The position numbers and the translations under genes are program-made. DNA of 64,000 bases from Streptomyces sp. DvalAA-43. Lineage in GTDB: Bacteria > Actinomycetota > Actinomycetes > Streptomycetales > Streptomycetaceae. The notes under the pieces are model-generated. The model saw only the letters and a list, made by a program, of their open reading frames with translations, ran no database searches and was not told the DNA's origin. Numbering within the stretch: position 1 is the first letter of the stretch; every line of letters starts with the position of its first letter. Positions 15,542 through 24,028 of this stretch are shown piece by piece. The stretch lies in assembly GCF_900091725.1 (NCBI RefSeq), contig NZ_FMBW01000012.1:150099-214098 (forward strand). The letters run 5' to 3'.

Positions 15542-16336
15542 CTACTGGTGGTGGGTACCGACGGACGTGCTGGTGGTCGGGAAGGAGGCCGGCCGCGGGG
15601 TTGTGGCGGCGGTCGGAGTGGCGCGTGTTGCGGTGTGGCGGCGGAGGTTCACGCCGAGGCCCTGGGCGGCGAGCTCCCGGGTCAGGGCTTGCACGCGCAG
15701 TGCCCGCCCGTCTTCGCCGTACGCGGCGGGCAGAAGAAAAGCCGCCTGGTGGGGGTGGTACTGGAAGCCGTGGGCGAAGAGCGCCATGCGGACGTCCTCT
15801 GGCACGCTCTTGTACGGCACACCGAGGGCGCCGTCGTTGTAGTAGGTCAGGGTGAGGACCTGGGAGACCTGCGGTGGGGCGGGCCGGTGCGGGGGCTCGG
15901 GCTGGTCTTCCGCGTTGTGGAGCACCGCGTGCAGGGCCTGTTCGTAGCGGGGGAGTACCCGGCGGGTGACGCGGGCAGCGGCCCGTGCGGGGTCGTTGGG
16001 GACGGCGATGCCGTTGGGCTCCTCGACACCCTCGAAGTGGTGGGGCTTGAGACTGGCGTCTTCCGGCTGGAGTGGAGCGACGACGAACTGTTCGGGGTGC
16101 AGGGGCCGGTGGGTGACGTAGAGCCGTTCGCGTTCGGGCCCGTGGAGGACGGCGTCGTGAGGGAGGACGTACGTGCTGACGACGTGGTCGATGTGCCCGG
16201 CGTCCCAGAGCTGGTTGGTTGTGCGGTATTGGTCCTTGTACGTGGTGTGGTGCTGGTATGTGCTGGTCCAGGGGCCGGGCAGGCGGGCGGCCAGAGCGGT
16301 GGCGAATGTGGACAGGTCAGTGCGTGGCGTGGGCAT
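15542..16336 (-). CDS. Conserved protein, paralogue of the 1939 gene
   Basis: A 264-residue protein with ATG at 16336 and AGGAG three bases upstream. Motifs LPGPWTSTYQHHTTYKDQYR, EEPNGIAVPNDPARAAARVT, LPRYEQALHAVLHN and HPHQAAFLLPAAYGEDG appear in the same order as in the 1939 protein. No membrane segment or catalytic signature is seen. The duplicates sit at opposite ends of the accessory block, which suggests that part of the operon was duplicated early. Function unknown. Confidence 0.75.
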   Translation of the reverse strand: MPTPRTDLSTFATALAARLPGPWTSTYQHHTTYKDQYRTTNQLWDAGHIDHVVSTYVLPHDAVLHGPERERLYVTHRPLHPEQFVVAPLQPEDASLKPHHFEGVEEPNGIAVPNDPARAAARVTRRVLPRYEQALHAVLHNAEDQPEPPHRPAPPQVSQVLTLTYYNDGALGVPYKSVPEDVRMALFAHGFQYHPHQAAFLLPAAYGEDGRALRVQALTRELAAQGLGVNLRRHTATRATPTAATTPRPASFPTTSTSVGTHHQ

Positions 16337-16371
16337 GGGCTCCTGATGGCGAGGGGGCTGGGATTGCGGTG

Positions 16372-17361
16372 TCAGCGCGTGTGCCGGTGGGGAGTCGGAA
16401 GACCGGGCAGGGGCAGACGGGGCGCATGGGCCGGGGATGCTGGCGGCCGGTGCGGCTGCGGGGGAGCGGTGAGTGCTCGCATCCGGTCCTCGGCCACGTT
16501 CAGGGTCTCCCCGAGGTTCCGGATCTCGGCAGCCGCGTCGGCGAGGTCGTACGAGAGGTCGAACCCGTCGTCCTCTTCGGCTTCTTTGGCTTTCTCGCCC
16601 GCGGCTTCGAGTAGTTCCCCCATCCGCTCCAGCAGGCCGTGGGTCGGTTCCAGGATCTGGCCCAGCAGCGCGGCAGCCTCTGCGTACGTTGTGTTGTCGT
16701 TGAGCTGGTCCGTGAGGGCAAGGAGGGCATCGCCGTAGATGTACGTGGTGGTGCGGTCCGCGGCAGCGGCCGGGCCGAGGGGGGCGCCCGCAGTCCGGGC
16801 AACGCTGGCGTGGTTCAAGGGCTCTGGGGCGCGGGGAGGCGGGGCTGTGGACATGGGGGGAAGCTCGGTAGGTGAGGGTGGAGCGGGAAGCAGCCCGAGT
16901 TGGCTGAGTCGCCTATCGATCGCCTCGATCAGGAACGGGGCGCTGCCGCCGTTGCGTACCTCGGGACGTGCAGGGGCATGGGGGTCGTCCGCGGGCACCG
17001 AATCGTAGACGATCTCGTACAGCGCATGGTCGTCGGGGTGTTGACGGGTGACGGACCATCCCTCCGGATCCCCCGGCGGGCGGCTGGAAGGTGGCTCCTG
17101 CGGCGGGGAGATGATCAGGTAGCTGTCGTCGGGGAGCGGTACATGCACCACGTACGCACTCAGACCGAACTCAAGGTTGCACTCCAGTCCGCGCTGGCGC
17201 AGTGGGGTGGTGATGTGCGCGTGGCGGCTCCACAACTCCTGCCACCACGCGGTGCTCGCGTTGCGGTGGTCAGGGAGCGGTGCGAGTGGTGATGCACTGG
17301 CCGGGTAGTGGTGCTGTGCGTTGTGGAAGGTGACCGGGGCGTTCTCGCGGTCAGCGGCCAC
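16372..17361 (-). CDS. Operon protein with C-terminal helical module
   Basis: A 329-residue protein starting at GTG 17361, inside the end of the upstream gene (11-base overlap). A longer frame to 17670 is arginine/proline-rich. The N-terminal half has HNAQHHYPASASPLAPLPD, a helix with STAWWQELWSRHAHI, and strands around YVVHVPLPDDSYLIISPP. After a proline linker, residues 230-310 carry the clearest copy of the helical module: LALTDQLNDNTTYAEAAALL, then LLERMGELLEAAGEKAKEA and LADAAAEIRNLGETLNVAE. Function unknown. Confidence 0.72.
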   Translation of the reverse strand: MAADRENAPVTFHNAQHHYPASASPLAPLPDHRNASTAWWQELWSRHAHITTPLRQRGLECNLEFGLSAYVVHVPLPDDSYLIISPPQEPPSSRPPGDPEGWSVTRQHPDDHALYEIVYDSVPADDPHAPARPEVRNGGSAPFLIEAIDRRLSQLGLLPAPPSPTELPPMSTAPPPRAPEPLNHASVARTAGAPLGPAAAADRTTTYIYGDALLALTDQLNDNTTYAEAAALLGQILEPTHGLLERMGELLEAAGEKAKEAEEDDGFDLSYDLADAAAEIRNLGETLNVAEDRMRALTAPPQPHRPPASPAHAPRLPLPGLPTPHRHTR

Positions 17362-17920
17362 GGGCGCTCCCGTGCGAGGCCGGGCCGGAACGGGCCGGCG
17401 GGAGCTGGCGGGCGGGGAAGAAGCTGTGGAAGTCGAGGTGGCCGTCGAGTTCCTTGGACGCGTCGCGGAGAGATTCCGATGCGCGCCGCAGGTAGGCACG
17501 CGCTGTGGCGTGCTCGATGACCATGGAGTTCGCCGGGTACTGCTTGATGATCGGCGTGGCGGCCCGAGACAGGGCCAGGGCGGTTTCCGCGGTCTCGGCG
17601 AAGCACGGTACTGCGTGGCTCGACATGGTGGATGCCATCGCGAGGCGGGCGAGTACGGCTCTGCCGACACGGTTCGTACTGTGAGGGGTCCGGGCGAAGT
17701 CGGCAGTCAGCTGAACGACGTTGTGGGAGAGGGCCTGTGCGTCGACGGCATGCTGGAGCAGGTCGGTGTAGGAGGGCGAGGCCGGTACACGACCGTTCTC
17801 GTCCAGCAGCTGCCACTGTTGGGCGGCATCGAGCAGTTTGGTCTTCATTGTGTCGAGTACGCCGATAAGGTGGAGAACGGTGTCGTGAGGTATCAGTTCA
17901 CGCGAGTTATCAGGTTTCAT
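17351..17920 (-). CDS. All-helical protein, unknown function
   Basis: A 189-residue protein beginning MKPDNSRELIPHDTVLHLIG. It is predicted helical throughout, with HNVVQLTADFARTPHSTNRV, AETAETALALSRAATPIIKQ and ARAYLRRASESLRDASKELD. It lies 13 bases downstream of the VirB4-like gene in the same direction, so it may be part of the T4SS transcript. The resemblance to the shared module is loose. No named family recognised. Confidence 0.7.
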   Translation of the reverse strand: MKPDNSRELIPHDTVLHLIGVLDTMKTKLLDAAQQWQLLDENGRVPASPSYTDLLQHAVDAQALSHNVVQLTADFARTPHSTNRVGRAVLARLAMASTMSSHAVPCFAETAETALALSRAATPIIKQYPANSMVIEHATARAYLRRASESLRDASKELDGHLDFHSFFPARQLPPARSGPASHGSARGR

Positions 17921-17933
17921 GAGCTTTTGGCTT

Positions 17934-19436
17934 TCAGTGCATGCGGGCGTCGGTATCGAAGAGCGCCAGCTCGTGGCTGTGCAGGAGGTGCTGCACGATG
18001 AAACTTCTGCCTGCGACTTTCCACAGGCCCCTGCCGCGATTGAGGTGCGCGATGGCCTCCATCTCGACGGAGGTCAGGCCCAGCAGGGATGCGGCGGCGT
18101 GGAGCTGGTCGGTCTCCTGGCGGTAGATGATGCGCGTGCTGCAGTCGGCGAGGAGGCCCTCGGCGAGCGCTCGTCCGCGGGATCCGGCGTCGCCTGCGGT
18201 GAGCAGATCGCTGAGACGGTGGATGACCATGAGGTTGGCGATGCCCAGGCCGCGGCTCAGCTTCCACTGGGACTGCATGCGTTGCAGGAGGCCCGGGTGG
18301 CGCATCAGTCGCCACGCCTCGTCGTACACGATCCAGCGTCGGCCGCCGTTCGGATCGGAGAGCGCGGACTCCATCCATGCCGAGGCGCAGGTCATGGCGA
18401 GGACGAGAGCGGTGTCGTCGCCGGATCCGCCGAGGCGGGAGAGGTCGATGGTGAGCATCGGCGCGCTGGGGTCGAATTCGACGGTGGAGGGGGCGTCGAA
18501 CATGCCGGCCAAGTCACCGTGGACCAGTCTGCGCATGGCGTGGGCGAGGTCGCGTGCCGCGTCTCCGAGTTGCCCGGTCATTCCGGCGGTCTCGTCGAGG
18601 GTGGCGGGGTTGTTGAGGGCAGCGGCGACATCGCCGAGAAGCGGGGTGTGGCCGGTGTCGGCGGCCCGGGTGACGACATGGTCGAGGGCGACGTCGAGCG
18701 CGGTGTGTTCCATGGGCAGCAGGTCCCGGCCCAGGACGGTCCGGGCCAGGGAGCCGAGCAGGAGAAGGCGTCGCTTGCGGATCTCGCTGACCCAGTCGGC
18801 CTCGGAGATGCTCTCTGGCCGGGGCGCGGCATCCAGGGGATTCAGCTTGCCCGGTAGCCCAGGACCGAGGGCAACGGACGTGCCACCCAACGCCTGCGCG
18901 ACGGGCGTCCACTCCCCCTTCGGGTCGCACGGGACGTAGATGCGGTAGCCGAAGGCGACCGACCGGAGCGCGAAGCTTTTGGCCAGTGCGCTTTTCCCCT
19001 GGCCGATGACCCCGGCCAGCAGCACGTTCGGGTTGGTGAACCCGTCGACCTTGCCGTACAGGGCGAACGGGTCGAACACGAACGATGCCTCGGCGTGGAC
19101 ATCGCGGCCGACATAGATGCCCTCGGCGCCGAGCCCGCCTTCGGCGAGGAAGGGGTACGCGCCGGCGGCGACTGCGGTGGTCATACGGTGGGAGGGCAGT
19201 CTCAGCTTGCTACCGCGGGCGGAGCTGGGGCCGGGGCGTCCGCTGACCGGATACAGCGGGGCGGGTGTTTCGTGGTCGGTGGGCGCGCTGTCCGCCAGGT
19301 GCACGGCCGCTTCGGCGCGGGCCTTGGCGGTGGCTTCGGCGAGTTGGCGGCGGGCGGCCTTGCGGCTGGCCCGGTCGGTTCCGTGCGGGGTGAACAGGGG
19401 GCTGGCGGAGGTGCGGCGGGTGGGCCGGTGGCTCAT
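17934..19436 (-). CDS. VirB4/TraC-type conjugation ATPase
   Basis: A 500-residue P-loop ATPase. Walker A is GVIGQGKS at 142-149, Walker B is WIVYDEAW at about 368-375, with a following NLMVIHRLSDLL and RIIYRQETDQLHAA. The order, and the ARALYGK-like FDPFALYGK stretch before the P-loop, fit VirB4-type T4SS ATPases, which power substrate transfer from the inner face of the membrane. It is shorter than Gram-negative VirB4 because the N-terminal domain is encoded separately in actinobacteria, here probably by the SCO6880-type gene upstream. ATG at 19436 was chosen over a longer frame. Neighbours at 19965-25144 are other transfer genes. Confidence 0.9.
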   Translation of the reverse strand: MSHRPTRRTSASPLFTPHGTDRASRKAARRQLAEATAKARAEAAVHLADSAPTDHETPAPLYPVSGRPGPSSARGSKLRLPSHRMTTAVAAGAYPFLAEGGLGAEGIYVGRDVHAEASFVFDPFALYGKVDGFTNPNVLLAGVIGQGKSALAKSFALRSVAFGYRIYVPCDPKGEWTPVAQALGGTSVALGPGLPGKLNPLDAAPRPESISEADWVSEIRKRRLLLLGSLARTVLGRDLLPMEHTALDVALDHVVTRAADTGHTPLLGDVAAALNNPATLDETAGMTGQLGDAARDLAHAMRRLVHGDLAGMFDAPSTVEFDPSAPMLTIDLSRLGGSGDDTALVLAMTCASAWMESALSDPNGGRRWIVYDEAWRLMRHPGLLQRMQSQWKLSRGLGIANLMVIHRLSDLLTAGDAGSRGRALAEGLLADCSTRIIYRQETDQLHAAASLLGLTSVEMEAIAHLNRGRGLWKVAGRSFIVQHLLHSHELALFDTDARMH

Positions 19437-19467
19437 CGGGGGCCCTCGTTTCGCCTGCGAGGAGCGG

Positions 19468-19917
19468 TCATCGCAGGCATGCAGTGATGTGGGGCGGGCG
19501 GTCGAGGTCGGTGGGGGTGGTCTTGCGGCGGACAATGTGTCCGGCGGCGAGGTGGCGCTGGCAGATCGTCATGAACGGCGGGCCTTCCGGAAGACTCTCC
19601 GGCCGGCATTCGCTGGAGTCGGAGGCGGACGGCAGCAGGTGGAAGGCGTCGTGCACGGCGGCGGCGGCCTGCCACAGGCGCGTGTGGGCGGAGGCGAGGT
19701 GCCGGCCTGCGCCCGGATGCGGGGAACGTGCCGACCCGGCGAGCTGATCAACGAGCCCTAGCAGGGCGGTGAGATGAGCGTGGACGACATCGAGGTGGAG
19801 GCGGTCCGCCGGCTCCGGCGGGGCCGACCGTCCCAGGGCGTGGGTGTGGTGGCGGACGCCGGCGGTGGCGGCTCGGAGGTAGGGGTGCGCGTCGTCGGCA
19901 CGCGGAGGAGAGGTCAA
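19468..19917 (-). CDS. DUF6238-like small helical protein
   Basis: A 149-residue protein starting at TTG 19917. DAHPYLRAATAGVRHHTHAL, DRLHLDVVHAHLTALLGLVD and HTRLWQAAAAVHDAFHLLP are helical. The C-terminus LPEGPPFMTICQRHLAAGHI, then VRRKTTPTDLDRP is short and conserved. I recall this layout from DUF6238, found beside T4SS-like genes in Streptomyces, but cannot search. It sits between the VirB4-like and SCO6880-type genes, so a transfer-linked role is likely. Function unknown. Confidence 0.65.
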   Translation of the reverse strand: MTSPPRADDAHPYLRAATAGVRHHTHALGRSAPPEPADRLHLDVVHAHLTALLGLVDQLAGSARSPHPGAGRHLASAHTRLWQAAAAVHDAFHLLPSASDSSECRPESLPEGPPFMTICQRHLAAGHIVRRKTTPTDLDRPPHITACLR

Positions 19918-19964
19918 AGGGACGTGGGTCCTTCCTGCCGCCGGTGGTGCGTGGGGCAGCGGGG

Positions 19965-21437
19965 TCAGAGAGTGGTGCGGGCCAGTGGCAGCGCGGAGAC
20001 GGCGAAGGCGTCGGGCTGCTGGAAGAACAAGCGGCGCAGGTCGACGCCGGCGGTGACGGCGGCGGTCTCGATCTGTGCGCAGGCGGCGTCCAGGAGGGCA
20101 TCGGTCTCGGCTGTGACGGTGACCAGACCGGTCAGTGAGACATCGGCATGCCCGGCGATGAGCTGCCGCTCACGCGTCTTGACGTCGGCGTACTCGATGG
20201 AGTCCTCTTCGCTGTCGACTTGGCCGCGCCGGGTGCGCTCGCTGGCGTCCGCGATGATCTGTGCCTTCTTGCGCTGGACGTCGCGCAGTGCGGACTCAAG
20301 CCGCTGAGGCACGTATATGAGGGAGAGGGTCCGGCGGACGCCGGCTGTGAACATCAGGCGGTGCAAGAACCCGGCGCCCATCTCGGTCCGCGGCCAGTTC
20401 TCCACCCAGTACGTGGCGTGGCGGGCGGAGTCGGTGGCGACCCGGTCGTACTCCTCGACCTGGACGACGGGACCGGCTGCTGCGGGGTCTGCTTCGGCCC
20501 GGCCGGATTCGGACCACTGCTGCAGGGCGGAGAGGGCTTTGGGGTCGTAGGCGGTGCGGATGACGGCGGCGATCTCCCGGGCGGTGAGCCACCCGGTGAC
20601 CATCAGGCCGGCGTTCCGGGCGGCCTGGGCGACGCTGGCCGTGGTCTGCTCCATGACGGTGAAGGCGCCGGGCAGCCCGCCGCCGGCCTGCGATATCAGG
20701 CGCTTGGCGGCCTTGAGATCGAGGGAGATCGCGATGTACGTCTCGTGCGGGGCTGCGGCGGGGCCAGCGGCAGCGACGAGTTCGGAGTAGACCTGCCCGG
20801 CGACCGGGGCCTCGGGGCGGCCGTTGTGGGCCCAGTGCCGGGCGAGGGTGTCACCGGAGTCGGGGACGGTGCGCTCCAGGACCTGCACGGTGGCGACGTG
20901 CCCGGTACGGGCGGTTCCGGCAAGGGCCCGGCCCCAGCTGCTCACGTTGTGGTTCTGAGCGGCCGGGTCGAGCAGCACGAAGGCGCGGGAGGAGACGCGG
21001 GCGATGGCGGTGAGGGTCTGCTGGTGCGGGTCGTGCACGGCCGCGGCCTGGTTCACGGAGTCACCGGGGGCGACGACCTTGAGGGAGGCGGCGGTGCCGG
21101 GCAGGTGCAGGACGCCGTCCTGCCGGGGCCGGGTGACGGGCCGGGCGAGCCACAGAGACTGCCCGGTGCGGCGACGGTGCGCGTAGCGGGCAAAGATCGG
21201 AGCCCAGTCGATCAGGGACCGGCCGTTGCGGCGGACCGTGACCAGGGCGGCGACCGCCACCCACAGGGGGGTCAGGGCAATGGCGCCGAGAAGTCCGGTG
21301 GAGATGATCGCAACCAGCAAGAGCGTCAGAGCGCAGGACACGAGTACAAGCTGGGGCAGGGTGAGACCGAGAAGGATGCCTCGGCGAGACCGGTGCGGGA
21401 ATTTCACCGTGACCGGGGCGACAGAGAGGTCAGACAA
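19965..21437 (-). CDS. SCO6880-family conjugation protein
   Basis: A 490-residue protein. Two hydrophobic spans near the N-terminus (LTLPQLVLVSCALTLLLVA and LLGAIALTPLWVAVAALVTV) are followed by RRRTGQSLWLARP and a large cytoplasmic region without a Walker motif (GGLPGAFTVMEQTTASVAQA, HATYWVENWPRTEMGAGFLH). This matches the SCO6880 family, the membrane-bound partner of the VirB4-type ATPase in actinobacterial T4SS clusters. It starts at TTG 21437. Order in the operon is NlpC/P60, DUF6112, VirB8-like, TrbL-like, SCO6880, DUF6238, VirB4. Confidence 0.88.
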   Translation of the reverse strand: MSDLSVAPVTVKFPHRSRRGILLGLTLPQLVLVSCALTLLLVAIISTGLLGAIALTPLWVAVAALVTVRRNGRSLIDWAPIFARYAHRRRTGQSLWLARPVTRPRQDGVLHLPGTAASLKVVAPGDSVNQAAAVHDPHQQTLTAIARVSSRAFVLLDPAAQNHNVSSWGRALAGTARTGHVATVQVLERTVPDSGDTLARHWAHNGRPEAPVAGQVYSELVAAAGPAAAPHETYIAISLDLKAAKRLISQAGGGLPGAFTVMEQTTASVAQAARNAGLMVTGWLTAREIAAVIRTAYDPKALSALQQWSESGRAEADPAAAGPVVQVEEYDRVATDSARHATYWVENWPRTEMGAGFLHRLMFTAGVRRTLSLIYVPQRLESALRDVQRKKAQIIADASERTRRGQVDSEEDSIEYADVKTRERQLIAGHADVSLTGLVTVTAETDALLDAACAQIETAAVTAGVDLRRLFFQQPDAFAVSALPLARTTL

Positions 21438-21518
21438 GGGGCGGGTCCTGGAGGCGCGGAGGGGGCCCGGGGGCGGGGCATAAGGAGCACGCCCCGCCCC
21501 CGGGAAGCGGGCAGAGGA

Positions 21519-22850
21519 TCAGAGGCCGGTCGGAGGCGGAGGCCCAGCCGTTGCGCTGGTCGTGGCGTGCTGGGACCCGGAGGACGGCGGTGCGCCCTGC
21601 GGCGGCGGGGTCGTGGTAGGCGGGTCGGACTGCCATCCGCGGCTCTGACCGGGCACGGGGTTGGTTTCGGAGCGATCGGGGACCGAGCTGCCCCCCATCT
21701 GGCCGCTGGTGTCGTCGGAGACGCTCGTCGGCGGGGGCTGGACGGCCTTCTCCAGAAGACCGGTGCTGGAATCTTCCTTGCCGTTGCCGTTGCCGGTGTT
21801 GCCGGTCGGGTTGGCGGCGATGTCGCCGGGGAAGCCGGCGTCGGGGCCTTGAGGGGCGGCTTGCGCACCGGCTGCGGCACCACCGGTTCCGGCGGTGGCT
21901 GCTGCCGCTGCCACCTTCCGGCCGGCCTTCTCGGCATGCGCCCTGGCGATCTGTGCTCCGGCGCCGCCGGCGCGGTGGATGGACTCGCCGTCGGTGCCGT
22001 CGGCTGCCCAGTGCACGAACTTGAAGACCGCGTACGGGCACAGCAGCACCAGCACCATGACCACGATGCCGGACATGACATCTGCCAGTGCGGCGACACC
22101 ATCCTTGGCCTCGGTCTTGCCCATGGCGGAGATACCGAGCACGAAGATCACGGTCATCAGCAGCTTGCTGACGACGAGGGTGGCGGTGGCTTCGATCCAG
22201 CCCCTGCGCCAGCGCCGTGCGACCTCCCAGCCGCCGCCGGCCGAGGCGAAAATGGCCAGGGTGACCATGACGAGGATTCCGACCTTGCGGACCATCATCA
22301 CGCACCAGTAGAGAAAGGCGCCGACGGCGGAGCCGAGACCGGCGACGACCGGGACGAGCCAGCCCATGCCGGACAGGGACGCGATCATGTTGACCATCAC
22401 AATGCGACGTACCGCCGACTCGATGCTCAGATGCGCGGTCTTGAACAGTCCGTCGCTGATGACATCGACGACCTCGATGGCGACCGTGGTCAGGGCGATG
22501 CAGCAGAAGGCGAACAGAACGCCGGACATGGTGCCGGTAAATGCCTGGGTGAGGGCCTGACCGTCGCGTTTGATTGCGGCACGGACGAGCTGCGCGCAGA
22601 ACGTAGCGACCAGCAGGACCAGGCCCAGCGGTAGCAGCATTTCGTAATTGTCGCGGAACCAGCCGGCGTTCAGGTCCACGTTCGTGGTGGTGTTCACCAC
22701 CTCGGCCGCCAGGTCGGCGGCGGCTGCCGCCAGTTCACCCGCCGACTTCATCATCCAGTTGCCGATGGCCTGGGCGGGGTCCGAGGCGAAAGAGACCGCG
22801 TCGCCGACGGCGCATAGCTTGTCGGTCAGGGGGAGATCGCAGAAACCCAT
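21519..22850 (-). CDS. TrbL/VirB6-like polytopic membrane protein
   Basis: A 443-residue protein. After a periplasmic-type N-terminus (FRDNYEMLLPLGLVLLVATF) it has about six hydrophobic spans, including MSGVLFAFCCIALTTVAIEV, GWLVPVVAGLGSAVGAFLYW, VGILVMVTLAIFASAGG and VVMVLVLLCPYAVFKFVHW. The cytoplasmic tail is alanine, glycine and proline-rich (from about residue 300). This is the pattern of TrbL/VirB6 inner-membrane channel subunits. ATG at 22850 has AAGGAGGAA upstream. It lies between the VirB8-like and SCO6880-type genes. Confidence 0.87.
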   Translation of the reverse strand: MGFCDLPLTDKLCAVGDAVSFASDPAQAIGNWMMKSAGELAAAAADLAAEVVNTTTNVDLNAGWFRDNYEMLLPLGLVLLVATFCAQLVRAAIKRDGQALTQAFTGTMSGVLFAFCCIALTTVAIEVVDVISDGLFKTAHLSIESAVRRIVMVNMIASLSGMGWLVPVVAGLGSAVGAFLYWCVMMVRKVGILVMVTLAIFASAGGGWEVARRWRRGWIEATATLVVSKLLMTVIFVLGISAMGKTEAKDGVAALADVMSGIVVMVLVLLCPYAVFKFVHWAADGTDGESIHRAGGAGAQIARAHAEKAGRKVAAAAATAGTGGAAAGAQAAPQGPDAGFPGDIAANPTGNTGNGNGKEDSSTGLLEKAVQPPPTSVSDDTSGQMGGSSVPDRSETNPVPGQSRGWQSDPPTTTPPPQGAPPSSGSQHATTSATAGPPPPTGL

Positions 22851-22882
22851 GGGAGTTCCTCCTTTCTTGTCTCAGGTGCGGG

Positions 22883-23575
22883 TCACTGCGTCACGTTAGG
22901 AGCGATGGCGGCCAGGGTGCAGTCGTGGTTGGGGCGGCACTGCACGGCGAGGGTCACGGCGCGTTCCTCGGATCCGCCGCCGCCCTTCTTCCAGGCGATC
23001 CGCTGCGTGCCGTTGACGGTGACGACGTAGACGTACGCCTTGGTGATCGCGGATGGGTCGTCGGCCAGGGCTGCCTTGAATGCGCTGGGGAAGTGGCCCT
23101 CGGTGATGCCGGCGGTGGCGCGCTGGTTCTGGTCAGCCATCCGCGACCAGAGCACCGGGTCAGGGACCTGGCCGGAGACCGAGGCCCAGTCCGCGTACGC
23201 GGTCTCGTCGGTCATCCAGGCACGCATGCCGGCGAGTTGCTGGTCACGGCCGGTGTTGCGCGTGTCGTAGGACCACAGCATCTGTGCCGCGGCCTTGGCG
23301 TAGGCGACGGGCTCGGAGATCTGCGGGGGTTTGGCCACGGACCCGGTCCCGGCAGCCGGCTTCGGGGCGGTCTCGGAGGTGGACGGGCTGCTTGCTGGGG
23401 CCTGGGTGGTGTGGTCCGGGGTCTGGCGAGTGTCCTTGCTGCCGGACAGCCAGGCGACGGTGGCGGCGGTGGCGATCAGGGCGGTGACGACCAGAGTGAC
23501 CATCGCGATGCGCTTGTTGGCCGACCAGCCAACGCCGTAGGAGGACAGCGAGAGGATGGGGAGTCGTTTCTGCAT
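22883..23575 (-). CDS. VirB8/TcpC-like single-span transfer protein
   Basis: A 230-residue protein with a 26-residue cytoplasmic start, one membrane span (MVTLVVTALIATAATVAWL), a threonine/serine/proline linker (about 50-85) and a C-terminal NTF2-like domain of about 140 residues containing YAKAAAQMLWSYDTRNTG, MRAWMTDETAYADWA and AYVYVVTVNGTQRIAWKKG. The shape is that of VirB8/TcpC-type T4SS bridge proteins. ATG at 23575 was chosen because it overlaps the DUF6112 stop; a longer frame is arginine-rich. Assigned by architecture, not by a sequence motif. Confidence 0.78.
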   Translation of the reverse strand: MQKRLPILSLSSYGVGWSANKRIAMVTLVVTALIATAATVAWLSGSKDTRQTPDHTTQAPASSPSTSETAPKPAAGTGSVAKPPQISEPVAYAKAAAQMLWSYDTRNTGRDQQLAGMRAWMTDETAYADWASVSGQVPDPVLWSRMADQNQRATAGITEGHFPSAFKAALADDPSAITKAYVYVVTVNGTQRIAWKKGGGGSEERAVTLAVQCRPNHDCTLAAIAPNVTQ

Positions 23576-23889
23576 CAGTGGACCTGCGACCCCAAGCCTG
23601 AGAAGAACGCGACGATCCCGTTCGCGGCACCGAGTCCGAGGGCGGCGCCCGCGGCGACGAGGGCGCCCTTCTTGCCGTTGGCCTCTGCCTGGTGGCCGCC
23701 GGTGTGGTGGCCCCAGGCCCACACGCCGAGCGAGACGGCGAGGGCACCGACGACGGCGATGATCCCGAACAGGTTGATGCTGTTGACCACGTTCTTCAGC
23801 ACGCTCAGGCCGGGCAGACCGCCGCCCTGGGGGGAGACGCCCGGGTCGTAGGCGAGCTGGATGACGCGGTCTGTGAGAGGGAGGGACAT
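23575..23889 (-). CDS. DUF6112-like small membrane protein
   Basis: A 104-residue protein: a short hydrophilic head (MSLPLTDRVIQLAYDPGV) and two hydrophobic helices (LFGIIAVVGALAVSLGVWAW and KGALVAAGAALGLGAANGIV) with a HHTGGHQAEANGKK loop between them. The size, two-helix hairpin and position next to the VirB8-like gene fit DUF6112 proteins of Streptomyces T4SS clusters. VirB2/TrbC pilins share this topology, so a pilin-like role is possible but only inferred. It overlaps the next gene by one codon. Confidence 0.72.
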   Translation of the reverse strand: MSLPLTDRVIQLAYDPGVSPQGGGLPGLSVLKNVVNSINLFGIIAVVGALAVSLGVWAWGHHTGGHQAEANGKKGALVAAGAALGLGAANGIVAFFSGLGSQVH

Positions 23890-24028
23890 AGGTGTGGCGG
23901 GGCTCCTTGCATGCGCGGGCCAGGCGAGGGCTGGCGGGGAAGAGGAGAGACGAGGGAGAGGCGCGTTCGGGGCGCGGGAGATGGCCGCGGCGGCGGGCCG
24001 CTCGGAGCGGTGTCCGGGCGGGGCAACG

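Noticed and set aside
20148..22634. An 828-codon plus-strand frame, the longest in the window
   Set aside because: It is the exact antisense of the SCO6880 and TrbL-like genes, rich in Gly/Val/Asp with no domain, and a product of high GC codon bias.
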